This document shows, in pieces, positions 28,084 through 39,086 of a DNA stretch of 64,000 nucleotides (position 1 is its first letter; every line of letters starts with the position of its first letter). Position numbers and translations under genes: made by a program. The notes below the pieces were generated by a model. The model was not told where the DNA came from and did not search any database. It saw nothing but the letters and a program-made list of their open reading frames with translations. This DNA is from Herbiconiux daphne (GTDB taxonomy: Bacteria; Actinomycetota; Actinomycetes; Actinomycetales; Microbacteriaceae): NCBI RefSeq assembly GCF_024979295.1, contig NZ_JANLCJ010000005.1:1-64000 (forward strand). Direction: 5' to 3'.

Positions 28084-29247
28084 TCACGCGTGTGAGCCGG
28101 CTGGAGTGCGCCGGCGCGCTCGGGCCGACACCGGCGCCGCGGTGATGACCGACGCGTAGTGCGCCATCAACTCGTCACACAGAGCCTGCCACGACTTGCC
28201 GATCACGGCCCGTCGCCCGGCTTCTCCCATGCGCGACCGCAGAGCCGGGTCGGCCACGAGCGAGCGGATGCGCCGGCGCAGGTCATCGGGGTCGTCGGGG
28301 TCGAAGAGGTAGCCGTTCTCGCCGTGCCGCACGATGTCGATCGGGCCTCCCGCCGCCGGGGCGACCACGGGCAGCCCGCTCGCGTGCGCCTCCTGCAGCG
28401 TCTGGCCGAAGGTCTCCTCGGTGCCGGTGTGCACGAACACGTCGAAGCTGGCGTAGGCGTCGGCGAGCTGCTCGCCCGAGAGCCGGCCGAGGAAGGTGGC
28501 CGGGGTTCCGCGCAGCAGCCCGCGGATCTGGTCGTCGCTCGGCCCGTCGCCCACGATCGCCAGGTGCAGCCCCGGCAGCCCGTGCAGCCCGGCCAGACGC
28601 TCGAGCCCCTTCTCCGGGGCGATGCGGCCCACGTAGCCGACCACGGTGTCGGCGCCCCGAGACGACAGCAGCGAGCCGAGGGCGCGCGCGGTCGGGCGCA
28701 TCCGGTTGTTCGGGTGGTAGCGCGTCAGATCGACGCCGCGCCCCCAGAGCTCGATGCGCTCGACGCCGGCGCTCTCGAGATCGGTCTTCGAGGCCCGTGA
28801 GGGCGCGAGAGTGAGGTCGGCGCCGTCGTGCACCCACTTCACCAGCCGCCAGGCCAGTTTCGAGGCCGAACCGAGGCGGTTGCGCCGGGCATACCCCGCG
28901 ACATCCGTCTGGAAGATGGCGACCGAGGGGATGCCGAGCCGGTTCGCAGCGGCGATGGCCTGCGCCCCGAGCAGGAAGGGGGAGGCCGCGTGAACGACGT
29001 CGGGGGCGAACCGCCCGATCAGGCGGGCGACCTGGGCGTTCGGGATGCCCACCGGGAACTGGCGGTAGGCGACGGCCGGCACCTGGTGCACGGGAAAGCC
29101 GCGGTAGTGCGACGGCGACCCCGCGGCCGGGGCGATGACGATGGCGTCGTGACCGTTGTCGGCCAAGTAGTCGAGAACCTTGCAGACGCTGTTGGTGACT
29201 CCGTTGACGGTGGGAAGAAAACTCTCGCTGACGATCGCAACTCGCAT
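28084..29247 (-). CDS. GT4-type glycosyltransferase, probable GDP-mannose-dependent mannosyltransferase
   Basis: 387 residues from ATG 29247 with GGAGG six bases upstream. GT-B fold, family GT4: MRVAIVSESFLPTVNGVTNS at the N-terminus, VGYVGRIAPEKGLERL, and the donor-binding ETFGQTLQEAHASGLPVVA. The sequence resembles actinobacterial mannosyltransferases of the MgtA/PimB group, which build phosphatidylinositol mannosides and glycolipids. Divergent from manC (127-bp gap), which makes the expected donor GDP-mannose. Confidence 0.85.
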   Translation of the reverse strand: MRVAIVSESFLPTVNGVTNSVCKVLDYLADNGHDAIVIAPAAGSPSHYRGFPVHQVPAVAYRQFPVGIPNAQVARLIGRFAPDVVHAASPFLLGAQAIAAANRLGIPSVAIFQTDVAGYARRNRLGSASKLAWRLVKWVHDGADLTLAPSRASKTDLESAGVERIELWGRGVDLTRYHPNNRMRPTARALGSLLSSRGADTVVGYVGRIAPEKGLERLAGLHGLPGLHLAIVGDGPSDDQIRGLLRGTPATFLGRLSGEQLADAYASFDVFVHTGTEETFGQTLQEAHASGLPVVAPAAGGPIDIVRHGENGYLFDPDDPDDLRRRIRSLVADPALRSRMGEAGRRAVIGKSWQALCDELMAHYASVITAAPVSARARRRTPAGSHA

Positions 29248-29374
29248 GACGTGCCTCCGCAGTCGTGCGACCTCATCGGGCCGCGCTTCGACGCTAAAGA
29301 CGCCAGATGGCGGGAGAGTGACGCCGAGGTGGCGGCGGAGTGATCGTTCGGCTTCCATCGCTAGGCTGTGCCAC

Positions 29375-30493
29375 ATGAATGCACCCTCCGCGATCGATCG
29401 GCTCTACAGCGTCATTCCCGCCGGGGGGATCGGTTCCCGCCTCTGGCCTCTCTCGCGCGCCGATGCGCCGAAGTTCCTGCACGATCTGAGCGGGTCGGGC
29501 CAGAGCCTGCTGCGCGACACGTGGGACAGGCTCGCGCCGCTGTCGGGCGAGCAGCGCATCATGGTCGTGACCGGCCGCGCGCACCGTGCCGCCGTCGAGG
29601 AGCAGCTGCCGAACCTCACCGACCTGAACGTCGTGCTCGAGAGCGAACCCCGCGACTCGACCGCCGCCATCGCGCTCGCCGCCGCCATTCTTGAACAGCG
29701 CGAGCCCGGGGTCATCATCGGCTCGTTCGCCGCCGACCACGTCATCGCCAACCCGGAGCGGTTCCGGGCCGCCGTCGTGCAGGCCGTCGCCGTGGCCGAC
29801 GCCGGGTTCATCGCCACGATCGGCATCACCCCCACGGATGCCGCGGTCGGCTTCGGCTACATCCGCTGCGAGAAGCCGCTCTCGATCGAGGGCGCCCCGT
29901 CGGCACTGCGCGTCGACAACTTCGTCGAGAAGCCCGACCTGCCCACCGCCAAGCGCTACCTGACCTCGGGCAACTACCTCTGGAACGCGGGCATGTTCAT
30001 CACCCGCGCCGACAAGCTGCTCGAGCAGCTCGGCGCCTCGGAGCCCGAGCTGCTCGCCGGCGTGCTCGAGCTCGCCGAGGCCTGGGACACCCCGCGCCGC
30101 GGCGTCGTGGTCGACCGGGTGTGGCCGACGCTCAAGAAGATCGCGATCGACTACTCCGTGGCGGAGCCCGCGGCCAAGCAGGGCGTTCTCGCCGTCATCC
30201 CGGGCGACTTCGATTGGGACGACGTGGGCGACTTCGCCTCGATCGCCAAACTGCACTCCACCGGGCGGGGCAGCGAGCTCGCCATCCTCGGCAAGAACGC
30301 CCGCGTGCTCTCCGACTCGTCGAGCGGCATCGTGGTGTCGCAGTCCAAGCGCGTGATCAGCCTCATCGGCGTGCGCGACATCGTGGTGGTCGACACCCCG
30401 GATGCGCTGCTGGTGACGACCAGCGAGCACGCCCAGCGGGTGAAGTCGGTCGTCGACGCGCTGCGGGCCGGCGGCTCCGGAGATGTGTTGTAA
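29375..30493 (+). CDS. manC: Mannose-1-phosphate guanylyltransferase
   Basis: 372 residues from ATG 29375. Nucleotidyltransferase motif PAGGIGSRLWPLSR at about 15, sugar-binding FVEKPD and GNYLWNAGMFI, and GDFDWDDVGDF near the C-terminus. It makes GDP-mannose from mannose-1-phosphate and GTP. It lacks the isomerase domain of type II enzymes. Supplies the neighbouring GT4 enzyme and the Ppm1-type enzyme at 15 kb. Confidence 0.94.
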   Translation: MNAPSAIDRLYSVIPAGGIGSRLWPLSRADAPKFLHDLSGSGQSLLRDTWDRLAPLSGEQRIMVVTGRAHRAAVEEQLPNLTDLNVVLESEPRDSTAAIALAAAILEQREPGVIIGSFAADHVIANPERFRAAVVQAVAVADAGFIATIGITPTDAAVGFGYIRCEKPLSIEGAPSALRVDNFVEKPDLPTAKRYLTSGNYLWNAGMFITRADKLLEQLGASEPELLAGVLELAEAWDTPRRGVVVDRVWPTLKKIAIDYSVAEPAAKQGVLAVIPGDFDWDDVGDFASIAKLHSTGRGSELAILGKNARVLSDSSSGIVVSQSKRVISLIGVRDIVVVDTPDALLVTTSEHAQRVKSVVDALRAGGSGDVL

Positions 30494-30543
30494 CCCAGAG
30501 GTGCCGGTATCCTGACGGTTCACTCTCGTCGAGGAGGAGCATC

Positions 30544-31614
30544 GTGAGCACACGCGCACGCGTCACAACCGGACTGCTGATCGGAGCGATCGCGGTCGCC
30601 CTGGCGGGGTGCGCTCCGGCGCCGACACCGGCGACGGATGCCGCCACCGGTGGTGCGGGCGACTATTGCGCGCGCATGGTGACGAACTCGGGCGGGTTGA
30701 ACGACCGGTCGTTCAACCAGTCGAGCTGGGAGGGCATGCAGCAGGCCGAGCAGGAGTTCGGCATCGGCGCCGAGGTGCTCGTGTCGACCGGCGAGACCGA
30801 CCTCGCGCCGAACGTCACGCAGGCGGTCGACAGCGGCTGCCAGTTCGTGCTCACCGTCGGCTTCGAGCTCGCCGACGCCACGCTCGCCGAGGCCACCGAC
30901 AACTCCGACATCCACTTCGCCATCGTCGACGAGACCGTGGATGCGCCCAACGTGAAGCCGATCCTGTTCGACACCGCGCAGGCCTCCTACCTCGCCGGCT
31001 ACCTGGCCGCGGGGGTGTCGAAGACCGGGAAGGTCGCGACCTTCGGCGGCGGCAACCAGCCGCCGGTCACGCTGTTCATGGACGGCTTCGTCGACGGCGT
31101 CGCGAAGTACAACGAGGCCCACGGCACCGCCGTTCAGGTGCTCGGCTGGGACAAGCAGGCGCAGGACGGCGTGTTCACCGGCGACTTCGAAGACATCAAC
31201 AAGGGCAAGACGGTCACGCAGGGTTTCATCGACCAGGGTGCCGACGTCATCCTGCCGGTCGCCGGCCAGGTCGGCGAGGGGGCGGCATCCGCAGCTCTCG
31301 AAGCCGGCGGGGTGTCGCTCATCTGGGTCGACAACGACGGCTACGAGACGCTGCCCGACGAATACCAGCCGATCGTGCTGACGAGCGTGATGAAGAACAC
31401 CGGCGACGCGGTGGTGCAGATCATCGGCGACGACATCGACGGCACCTTCTCGCCCGACCCCTTCGTCGGAACACTCGAGAACGGGGGAGTGGCCCTCGCG
31501 CCGTTCCACGATCTCGCCGCGTCGGTGCCGGCCGAGCTGAGCGCCGAGATCGACGCCCTGAACGACCAGATCGTGGCCGGCACCATCACCGTCGACTCCC
31601 CGTCGACCCCGTGA
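30544..31614 (+). CDS. BMP-family nucleoside-binding lipoprotein (first copy)
   Basis: 356 residues from GTG 30544 with a GGAGGAG ribosome binding site. A signal peptide ends in lipobox LAGC (about residue 24). The mature part has the BMP/PnrA-like pattern: MVTNSGGLNDRSFNQSSWEG, FDTAQASYLAGYLAAG, GGGNQPPVTLFMDGFVDGV, DQGADVILPVAGQVG. It captures nucleosides for the ABC importer encoded downstream. Closely similar to the next gene, so a tandem paralogue. Both end in the same SPSTP. Confidence 0.92.
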   Translation: MSTRARVTTGLLIGAIAVALAGCAPAPTPATDAATGGAGDYCARMVTNSGGLNDRSFNQSSWEGMQQAEQEFGIGAEVLVSTGETDLAPNVTQAVDSGCQFVLTVGFELADATLAEATDNSDIHFAIVDETVDAPNVKPILFDTAQASYLAGYLAAGVSKTGKVATFGGGNQPPVTLFMDGFVDGVAKYNEAHGTAVQVLGWDKQAQDGVFTGDFEDINKGKTVTQGFIDQGADVILPVAGQVGEGAASAALEAGGVSLIWVDNDGYETLPDEYQPIVLTSVMKNTGDAVVQIIGDDIDGTFSPDPFVGTLENGGVALAPFHDLAASVPAELSAEIDALNDQIVAGTITVDSPSTP

Positions 31615-31793
31615 GCGTCGCCGTCTGTTTCAGGCGTATGCAGTGGACATTTCGGGCAGATTACGACGTGATCGCGGCTTTGTAACGCTTGCGCGGCGAA
31701 CCAGGCCAGCCCCTGCCGCGGGTCGTAACTTTCGGTAACGTGTCTCACACACAGCCCCTGCGCGCCTTGCAGGGCAGCATCTTGGAGGACAAC

Positions 31794-32876
31794 TTGGGCA
31801 TCAACATGCGCCGCGCCGGTCTGGCCGGCTTCGCCACCCTGGGCGTGGCAGCTCTTCTCGCCGGGTGTGCATCCGCACCGTCGGACACCGCATCGACCAG
31901 CGGCGGAGACGCCGCGAGCGACTTCATCCCCTGCATGGTCTCCGACTCGGGCGGATTCGACGACAAGTCGTTCAACCAGGCCGGCTTCGAGGGCATCACC
32001 GAGGCCGCTGACAAGCTCGGCGTCGAGCCCATCACGGTCGAGTCCTCCGCCGACACCGACTTCGCCCCGAACATCGACCAGCTCGTCTCGGGCGGCTGCA
32101 ACCTGATCATCTCGGTCGGCTTCCTGCTCGCCGACGCCACCAAGGCCGCGGCCGAGGCGAACCCCGACGTCGACTTCTCGATCATCGACGACTCGTCGAT
32201 CGAGGCCGACAACGTCAAGCCCATCGTCTTCGACACCGCGCAGGCCGCGTTCCTCGCCGGCTACGCGGCGGCGAGCTACAGCAAGTCGGGCACCGTCGGA
32301 ACCTTCGGCGGCATGCAGATCCCGTCGGTCACCATCTTCATGGACGGCTTCGTCGACGGCGTCAACTACTTCAACCAGCAGAAGGGTGCTGCCGTCAAGG
32401 CCATCGGCTGGGATGTCGCCTCGCAGACCGGTTCCTTCACCGGCGGCTTCGCTGCCGGCGTCGAGGCCAAGACCGCGGCCCAGGGCCTCATCGACCAGGG
32501 TGCCGACGTCATCCTCCCCGTCGGTGGACCGATCTTCCTCTCCGCTGGTGAGGCGATCAAGGACTCCGGCAAAGAGATCGCCCTGATCGGTGTCGACTCC
32601 GACAACTACGAGACCGCTCCCGACCTGGCCGACCTCTTCCTCACCTCGGTGCTGAAGGGCGTCAAGGCCGGTGTGGTCGACGTGACCGACACCGCCGCAG
32701 CCGGCGACTTCGACGCGACCCCGTTCGTCGGAACCCTCGAGAACGACGGCGTGGGCATCGCACCGTTCCACGACTTCGAGAGCAAGGTCTCGCCCGACCT
32801 GCAGGGTGAGCTCGACGCCATCACGGCGGGCATCATCGACGGCTCGATCGAGGTCGAGTCGCCCTCGACCCCGTAA
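31794..32876 (+). CDS. BMP-family nucleoside-binding lipoprotein (second copy)
   Basis: 360 residues if started at TTG 31794, which has TTGGAGG five bases upstream; ATG 31806 is the alternative but is too far from that site. Lipobox LAGC, then CMVSDSGGFDDKSFNQAGFEG, FDTAQAAFLAGYAA, MDGFVDGVNYF, DQGADVILPVGG. Codon use is more C-ending and uniform than in the first copy, suggesting high expression. A hairpin after the gene would favour excess lipoprotein over transporter subunits. Confidence 0.92.
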   Translation: MGINMRRAGLAGFATLGVAALLAGCASAPSDTASTSGGDAASDFIPCMVSDSGGFDDKSFNQAGFEGITEAADKLGVEPITVESSADTDFAPNIDQLVSGGCNLIISVGFLLADATKAAAEANPDVDFSIIDDSSIEADNVKPIVFDTAQAAFLAGYAAASYSKSGTVGTFGGMQIPSVTIFMDGFVDGVNYFNQQKGAAVKAIGWDVASQTGSFTGGFAAGVEAKTAAQGLIDQGADVILPVGGPIFLSAGEAIKDSGKEIALIGVDSDNYETAPDLADLFLTSVLKGVKAGVVDVTDTAAAGDFDATPFVGTLENDGVGIAPFHDFESKVSPDLQGELDAITAGIIDGSIEVESPSTP

Positions 32877-32902
32877 GGCACCGGCGTTCTCGAACGCTTT
32901 CC

Positions 32903-32937
32903 GGTCGGGGGGATCAGCGCTGCTGGTTCCCCCGACC
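32903..32937 (+). terminator. Partial terminator between lipoprotein and importer genes
   Basis: GGTCGGGGG (32903-32911) pairs perfectly with CCCCCGACC (32929-32937), followed by TCTTTACTT. It lies 26 bases after the lipoprotein stop and 46 before the ATPase. It is likely an attenuator giving different expression levels. Confidence 0.7.
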
Positions 32938-32983
32938 TCTTTACTTAACGAACCCCATGACGCGGAGTAGGTAGATTGACTTT

Positions 32984-34522
32984 ATGAAGCTCGAACTTCG
33001 GGGCATCACGAAACGATTCGGTGCCCTCACCGCCAACGATCACATCGACCTCACCGTCGAGCCGGGCGAGATCCACGCGCTGCTCGGCGAGAACGGGGCC
33101 GGCAAGTCCACGTTGATGAACGTGCTCTACGGCCTCTACCAGGCCGATGAGGGCGAGATCGTGCTCGACGAGGTCGTGCAGCACTTCGCGGGCCCGGGTG
33201 ACGCCATGAACGCCGGAATCGGCATGGTGCACCAGCACTTCATGCTCATCCCCGTGTTCACGGTGGCCGAGAACGTGATGCTCGGCCACGAGCAGACCGG
33301 GTTCGCCGGCCAGCTCGACCTGGTGGCCGCGCGCAAGGTCGTGCGCGAGATCAGCAACCGGTTCGGGTTCCACGTCGATCCCGACGCCCTGGTCGGAGAC
33401 CTCCCCGTCGGCGTGCAGCAGCGGGTCGAGATCATCAAGGCCCTCTCGCGCGACGCGCGCGTTCTCGTGTTCGATGAGCCCACCGCCGTGCTCACGCCGC
33501 AGGAGACCGACGAGCTGATGGCGATCATGCGCCAGCTGAAAGAATCCGGCACCTCGATCGTGTTCATCACGCACAAGCTGCGCGAGGTGCGCGAGGTCGC
33601 CGACCGCATCACGGTCATCCGGCTCGGCAAGGTGGTGGGCGAGGCCTCGCCCACGGCCACCAACGCCGAGCTCGCCTCGCTCATGGTGGGCCGCGCCGTC
33701 GAGCTGACGGTGCAGAAAGACCCGGCGAAGCCCGGGGCCGCCGCCCTCGTGGTCGACAACCTCTCGGTCATCGACCCGCGTGGCCAGGTGGTCGTGCGCG
33801 ACGTCTCTTTCGACGTCAAGGCCGGCGAGATCCTCGCGATCGCCGGCGTGCAGGGCAACGGCCAGACCGAGCTCACCGAAGCGCTGATGGGTTTGCAAGA
33901 CCGCGTCACCGGCGAGATCACGCTCGACGGCAAGACGCTACGCGGCCTGAGCGTGCGCAAAGTGCTCAACTCGGGCGTCGGCTTCGTTCCTGAAGACCGC
34001 AAAGAAGACGGCCTCGTCGGCGAGTTCACCATCGCCGAGAACCTCATGCTCGACCGCGCCGACGGCTCGCCGTTCGTCAAGGGCGGCGGTCTGCAGCTGT
34101 CGTTCCTCAACACCTTCGCCGAAGAGAAGTCGAAGGAGTTCGACGTGCGCTCCCAGGGCATCCAGACCGAGGTCGGCCGCCTCTCCGGCGGCAACCAGCA
34201 GAAGGTCGTGCTCGCCCGTGAGCTGAGCCGCACCCTGCGCCTGTTCGTCGCGGCCCAGCCGACCCGAGGCATCGACGTCGGATCGATCGAGTTCGTGCAC
34301 AAGCGCATCGTCGCCACCCGCGACGAGGGCATTCCCGTGATCGTGGTGTCGACCGAGCTCGACGAGGTCGTCGCGCTCGCCGACCGCATCGCGGTGATGT
34401 ACCGCGGAGGAATCGTCGGCATCGTTCCGGGCGACACCCCGCGCGACGTGCTCGGCCTCATGATGGCGGGCGAGGTGCCCGCCGGGGTGCTGCCCGCCGA
34501 CCCGGAAGGAGCAGCCGCGTGA
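32984..34522 (+). CDS. Nucleoside ABC importer ATPase with two nucleotide-binding domains
   Basis: 512 residues. Domain 1 (about 1-245): Walker A GENGAGKST, degenerate signature LPVGVQQRVEI, Walker B VLVFDEPTAVL. Domain 2 (about 250-500): Walker A-like GVQGNGQTEL (lacking the lysine), signature LSGGNQQKVVLAREL, and AAQPTRGIDVG in place of Walker B. This asymmetry is usual for the BmpC/RnsB and sugar CUT2 families. Overlaps the first permease gene by four bases. Confidence 0.95.
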   Translation: MKLELRGITKRFGALTANDHIDLTVEPGEIHALLGENGAGKSTLMNVLYGLYQADEGEIVLDEVVQHFAGPGDAMNAGIGMVHQHFMLIPVFTVAENVMLGHEQTGFAGQLDLVAARKVVREISNRFGFHVDPDALVGDLPVGVQQRVEIIKALSRDARVLVFDEPTAVLTPQETDELMAIMRQLKESGTSIVFITHKLREVREVADRITVIRLGKVVGEASPTATNAELASLMVGRAVELTVQKDPAKPGAAALVVDNLSVIDPRGQVVVRDVSFDVKAGEILAIAGVQGNGQTELTEALMGLQDRVTGEITLDGKTLRGLSVRKVLNSGVGFVPEDRKEDGLVGEFTIAENLMLDRADGSPFVKGGGLQLSFLNTFAEEKSKEFDVRSQGIQTEVGRLSGGNQQKVVLARELSRTLRLFVAAQPTRGIDVGSIEFVHKRIVATRDEGIPVIVVSTELDEVVALADRIAVMYRGGIVGIVPGDTPRDVLGLMMAGEVPAGVLPADPEGAAA

Positions 34523-35862
34523 GCGACTCGCCCGTCACGCCTGGCTCCCAGGCGCCCGTCACCCCCGCGTCTTCGGCCGCGGCATCCGGTTCGCCCGCGT
34601 CGGGTTCCCCCGCGTCGGGGCCCGCCGTCGAGCCGCCCTCGCGGTGGCGCAAGGCGTTCAACGAGATCATCGGCGGCAGCGTGATGATCTCGGTGCTCGC
34701 CGTGGTGCTCGCGATCGTCGCGGGCGGCATCCTGATCGCCGTGACCGACGAGAACGTGCAGAAGGCCGCCGGCTACTTCTTCGCCCGGCCCGGCGACACC
34801 TTCGCCGAGATCTGGAAGTCGGTCTCCGGCGCCTACGTCGCCCTGTTCCAGGGCGCGGTGTTCAACCCGAAGCGTCCCGAGTTCGTCGACCAGATCAAGC
34901 CGATCACCGAGACCCTCACCTTCGCCACCCCGCTGATCGCGGCGGGTCTCGGCGTGGGCCTGGCGTTCCGCGTCGGCATGTTCAACATCGGTGGCCGTGG
35001 CCAGATGCTGATCGCCGCCGCGTGCGCCGGGTGGGTGGGCTTCACCCTGCACCTGCCGTGGGGCATCCACCTCGTCGTCGCCATCCTCGCCGGTGTCATC
35101 GGCGGTGGCATCTGGGGCGGCATCGCGGGCCTGCTGAAGGCGCGCACCGGCGCCCACGAGGTGATCGTCACGATCATGCTCAACTACGTGGCGTTCTACC
35201 TCGTCTCCTACCTGCTGCGCACCCCGGTGCTGCAGGCGCCCGGATCGAACAACCCCAAATCGCCGCCGATCGACGCGACCGCTGTGCTGCCCGACCTGCT
35301 CGGTCCGCAGTTCAACCTCCATCTGGGGTTCATCATCGTGATCGCCGCGACGGTGTTCGTGTGGTGGCTGCTCAACCGGTCGTCGCTCGGCTTCAAGTTC
35401 CGCGCCGTCGGGCTCAACCCGAACGCCGCGCGCGTTGCCGGCATCGACGTCAAGAACATGTACGTCTACGCCATGCTGATCTCCGGCGCGCTGGTCGGCC
35501 TCGCGGGCGTGTTCCAGGTGCTCGGCACGGTCACCACCGGCTTCTCGTCGGGCATCGACGCGGGCATCGGCTTCGATGCCATCACGGTTGCCCTCCTCGG
35601 GCGGTCGAAGCCGTGGGGCATCTTCGTCGCCGGCATCCTGTTCGGCGCGTTCAAGGCCGGCGGATTCGCGATGCAGGCCTCGCAGGGCATCCCGATCGAC
35701 ATCGTGCTCGTCGTGCAGTCGCTGATCGTGCTGTTCATCGCGGCGCCGCCGCTCGTGCGGGCCGTGTTCCGGCTGCCCGACCCGGCGAACCCGAAGAAGC
35801 CCAAAGCGCCCAAGACCCCGAAACCCGCAGTTGAGACCCGAGAGGCGGTGGCGGCGAAATGA
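34519..35862 (+). CDS. Nucleoside ABC importer permease 1
   Basis: 447 residues from GTG 34519. A Pro/Ser/Ala-rich N-terminal tail of about 40 residues precedes eight or more TM segments of the CUT2-like branched permease family (GVGLAFRVGMFNIGGRGQML; AHEVIVTIMLNYVAFYLVSY; FDAITVALLGRSKPWGI). A Lys/Pro-rich cytoplasmic tail ends the protein. Coupled by overlapping start/stop codons on both sides. Confidence 0.95.
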   Translation: MSDSPVTPGSQAPVTPASSAAASGSPASGSPASGPAVEPPSRWRKAFNEIIGGSVMISVLAVVLAIVAGGILIAVTDENVQKAAGYFFARPGDTFAEIWKSVSGAYVALFQGAVFNPKRPEFVDQIKPITETLTFATPLIAAGLGVGLAFRVGMFNIGGRGQMLIAAACAGWVGFTLHLPWGIHLVVAILAGVIGGGIWGGIAGLLKARTGAHEVIVTIMLNYVAFYLVSYLLRTPVLQAPGSNNPKSPPIDATAVLPDLLGPQFNLHLGFIIVIAATVFVWWLLNRSSLGFKFRAVGLNPNAARVAGIDVKNMYVYAMLISGALVGLAGVFQVLGTVTTGFSSGIDAGIGFDAITVALLGRSKPWGIFVAGILFGAFKAGGFAMQASQGIPIDIVLVVQSLIVLFIAAPPLVRAVFRLPDPANPKKPKAPKTPKPAVETREAVAAK

Positions 35863-37202
35863 GCGACCGGCTTCCTGAGAACGTCACCACCAACGGACTG
35901 GCCGGCGGCAGCGGGCTGCCTCCGACCGAGCACAACCACCCGGATGCCGCGATCGATGCACCGCCGACCGTGCTCGTCAAGAGCTGGAAAGCGCCCATCG
36001 CCTTCGGCTTCTTCGCGCTCGGAGCGATCGTGCTCTTCATCGTGTTCGGGCGTGACGGCGACAGCACCTTCCGTCTGTCGACCGACTCCGATCTGATCCA
36101 GCTGCCGGCCGTCGTGCTGCCGACCAGGGCCACGGGCATCGTGCTGTCGATCGTGCTCGTCGTGCTCGCGGCCATCTCGGTCTGGTTCGTCGCGACCGAC
36201 CGCAAGATCAGGGTCTGGTTCATGGCCGTGTTCGCGGTCGTGTTCCTCATCGCCTTCCTCACCTGGGCCTCGGCCGGCCAGACCATCCCGCTGCCGGGCC
36301 TCTTGATCGGAACGGTGTCGCTCAGCGTGCCCCTGATCTTCGGCGCCCTGGGTGGCGTGATCTCGGAGCGCGTCGGTGTCGTGAACGTCGCGATCGAGGG
36401 CCAATTGCTCGCGGGCGCCTTCGTGTCGGCGGTCGTGGCATCCGTCACCGGCAACCTCTTCGTGGGGCTGCTCGGCGCCGTGATCGCCGGAACCCTGGTG
36501 TCGTTCGTGCTCGCGGCGTTCTCGATCAAATACCTGGTCGACCAGGTCATCGTAGGTGTCGTGCTGAACGTGCTGGTCACCGGCCTCACGTCGTTCCTCT
36601 ACTCGCAGGTGCTGACCGCCAACCCCGACCTGCTCAACTCGCCGCCGCGCTTCGACCGGCTGCCGATCCCGCTGCTCTCGGAGATCCCCATCATCGGGCC
36701 GACGCTGTTCCGGCAGACGATCGTGGTCTACCTGATGTACATCGCCGTGGCGGTGGTGTTCTACGGCCTGTTCAAGACCAAGTGGGGCCTTCGCGTGCGC
36801 GCCGTGGGCGAGCATCCGCAAGCCGCCGACACCGTCGGCATCAAGGTGAACTCCACCCGGTTCTGGAACGTGCTGCTCGCCGGCGCCATCACCGGGCTCG
36901 GCGGGGCGTACTTCACGCTCGGGTCGGTCGGCCAGTTCAACAAGGAGATGACGGCGGGCGCGGGCTACATCGCCCTCGCGGCGGTGATCTTCGGGCGCTG
37001 GGATCCGATCCGCGCGACGCTCGCGGCGCTGTTGTTCGGGTTCGCCACCAACCTGCAGTACGTGCTCGGCGTGATCGGTTCGCCGGTGCCGTCGGAGTTC
37101 CTGTTGATGCTGCCCTACCTGATCACGATCTTCGCCGTGGCGGGGCTCGTCGGGCGGGTGAGGGGCCCGGCGGCCGCCGGTAGACCCTATGTGAGCGCGT
37201 GA
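35859..37202 (+). CDS. Nucleoside ABC importer permease 2
   Basis: 447 residues, second permease of the heterodimer. Nine to ten TM segments with the conserved LIFGALGGVISERVGVVNVA, VGIKVNSTRFWNVLLAGAI and YIALAAVIFGRWDPIRA. ATGA overlap with permease 1. Together with the ATPase and BMP lipoproteins it makes a complete nucleoside importer that feeds cdd and deoA immediately downstream. Confidence 0.95.
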   Translation: MSDRLPENVTTNGLAGGSGLPPTEHNHPDAAIDAPPTVLVKSWKAPIAFGFFALGAIVLFIVFGRDGDSTFRLSTDSDLIQLPAVVLPTRATGIVLSIVLVVLAAISVWFVATDRKIRVWFMAVFAVVFLIAFLTWASAGQTIPLPGLLIGTVSLSVPLIFGALGGVISERVGVVNVAIEGQLLAGAFVSAVVASVTGNLFVGLLGAVIAGTLVSFVLAAFSIKYLVDQVIVGVVLNVLVTGLTSFLYSQVLTANPDLLNSPPRFDRLPIPLLSEIPIIGPTLFRQTIVVYLMYIAVAVVFYGLFKTKWGLRVRAVGEHPQAADTVGIKVNSTRFWNVLLAGAITGLGGAYFTLGSVGQFNKEMTAGAGYIALAAVIFGRWDPIRATLAALLFGFATNLQYVLGVIGSPVPSEFLLMLPYLITIFAVAGLVGRVRGPAAAGRPYVSA

Positions 37203-37212
37203 GGTGGGTTCG

Positions 37213-37674
37213 ATGAGTTCTGCTGGTGCTGCCGCTTCCGGTGCCGCTTCTGCTGGTGCTGAGTCGGTCGACTGGGCGGCTCTGCGGGCGGTCGCCCTCG
37301 AGGCGATGGAGAAGGCCTACGTGCCCTATTCGAAGTTCCCCGTCGGGGTCGCCGCCATCGTCGACGACGGCCGGGTGATCTCGGGCTGCAACGTCGAGAA
37401 CGCTTCCTACGGCCTGACGCTCTGCGCCGAGTGCACGCTCGTGTCGAGCCTCACCATGACCGGTGGCGGCAAGCTCGTGGCGTTCACCTGCGTCGACGGG
37501 CACGGCAACACCCTGATGCCGTGCGGCCGCTGCCGGCAGCTGCTGTTCGAGCACTCGGCCGAGGGCATGGTGCTCGACACGGTGTCGGGGTTCAAGACGA
37601 TCGACGAGGTGATCCCGGATGCGTTCGGGCCGCGCACCCTCGTCGCCTACCGCGAAGAGTCACTCGCGGAATAG
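37213..37674 (+). CDS. cdd: Cytidine deaminase
   Basis: 153 residues from ATG 37213, with GAGGTGGG upstream. The N-terminus carries an Ala-Gly-Ser repeat of about 15 residues. Tetrameric CDA features are YSKFPVGVAA, GCNVENASYG, the catalytic CAEC and PCGRCRQLL (three zinc cysteines). It deaminates cytidine and deoxycytidine to uridine and deoxyuridine. In the nucleoside uptake operon. Confidence 0.96.
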   Translation: MSSAGAAASGAASAGAESVDWAALRAVALEAMEKAYVPYSKFPVGVAAIVDDGRVISGCNVENASYGLTLCAECTLVSSLTMTGGGKLVAFTCVDGHGNTLMPCGRCRQLLFEHSAEGMVLDTVSGFKTIDEVIPDAFGPRTLVAYREESLAE

Positions 37675-37687
37675 AAAGGTTCCACCC

Positions 37688-38980
<1,293 letters not shown>

Positions 38981-39086
38981 GTCGCGGAGCGCACCGCATG
39001 TCGGAGGTCGCGGTGTGGCAGGAAGTGCCGGGAGCGTGGCGGGAATGCGGTGGCTCGCGCCTGGTCGGTGCACCTAGGCTCGCGTC

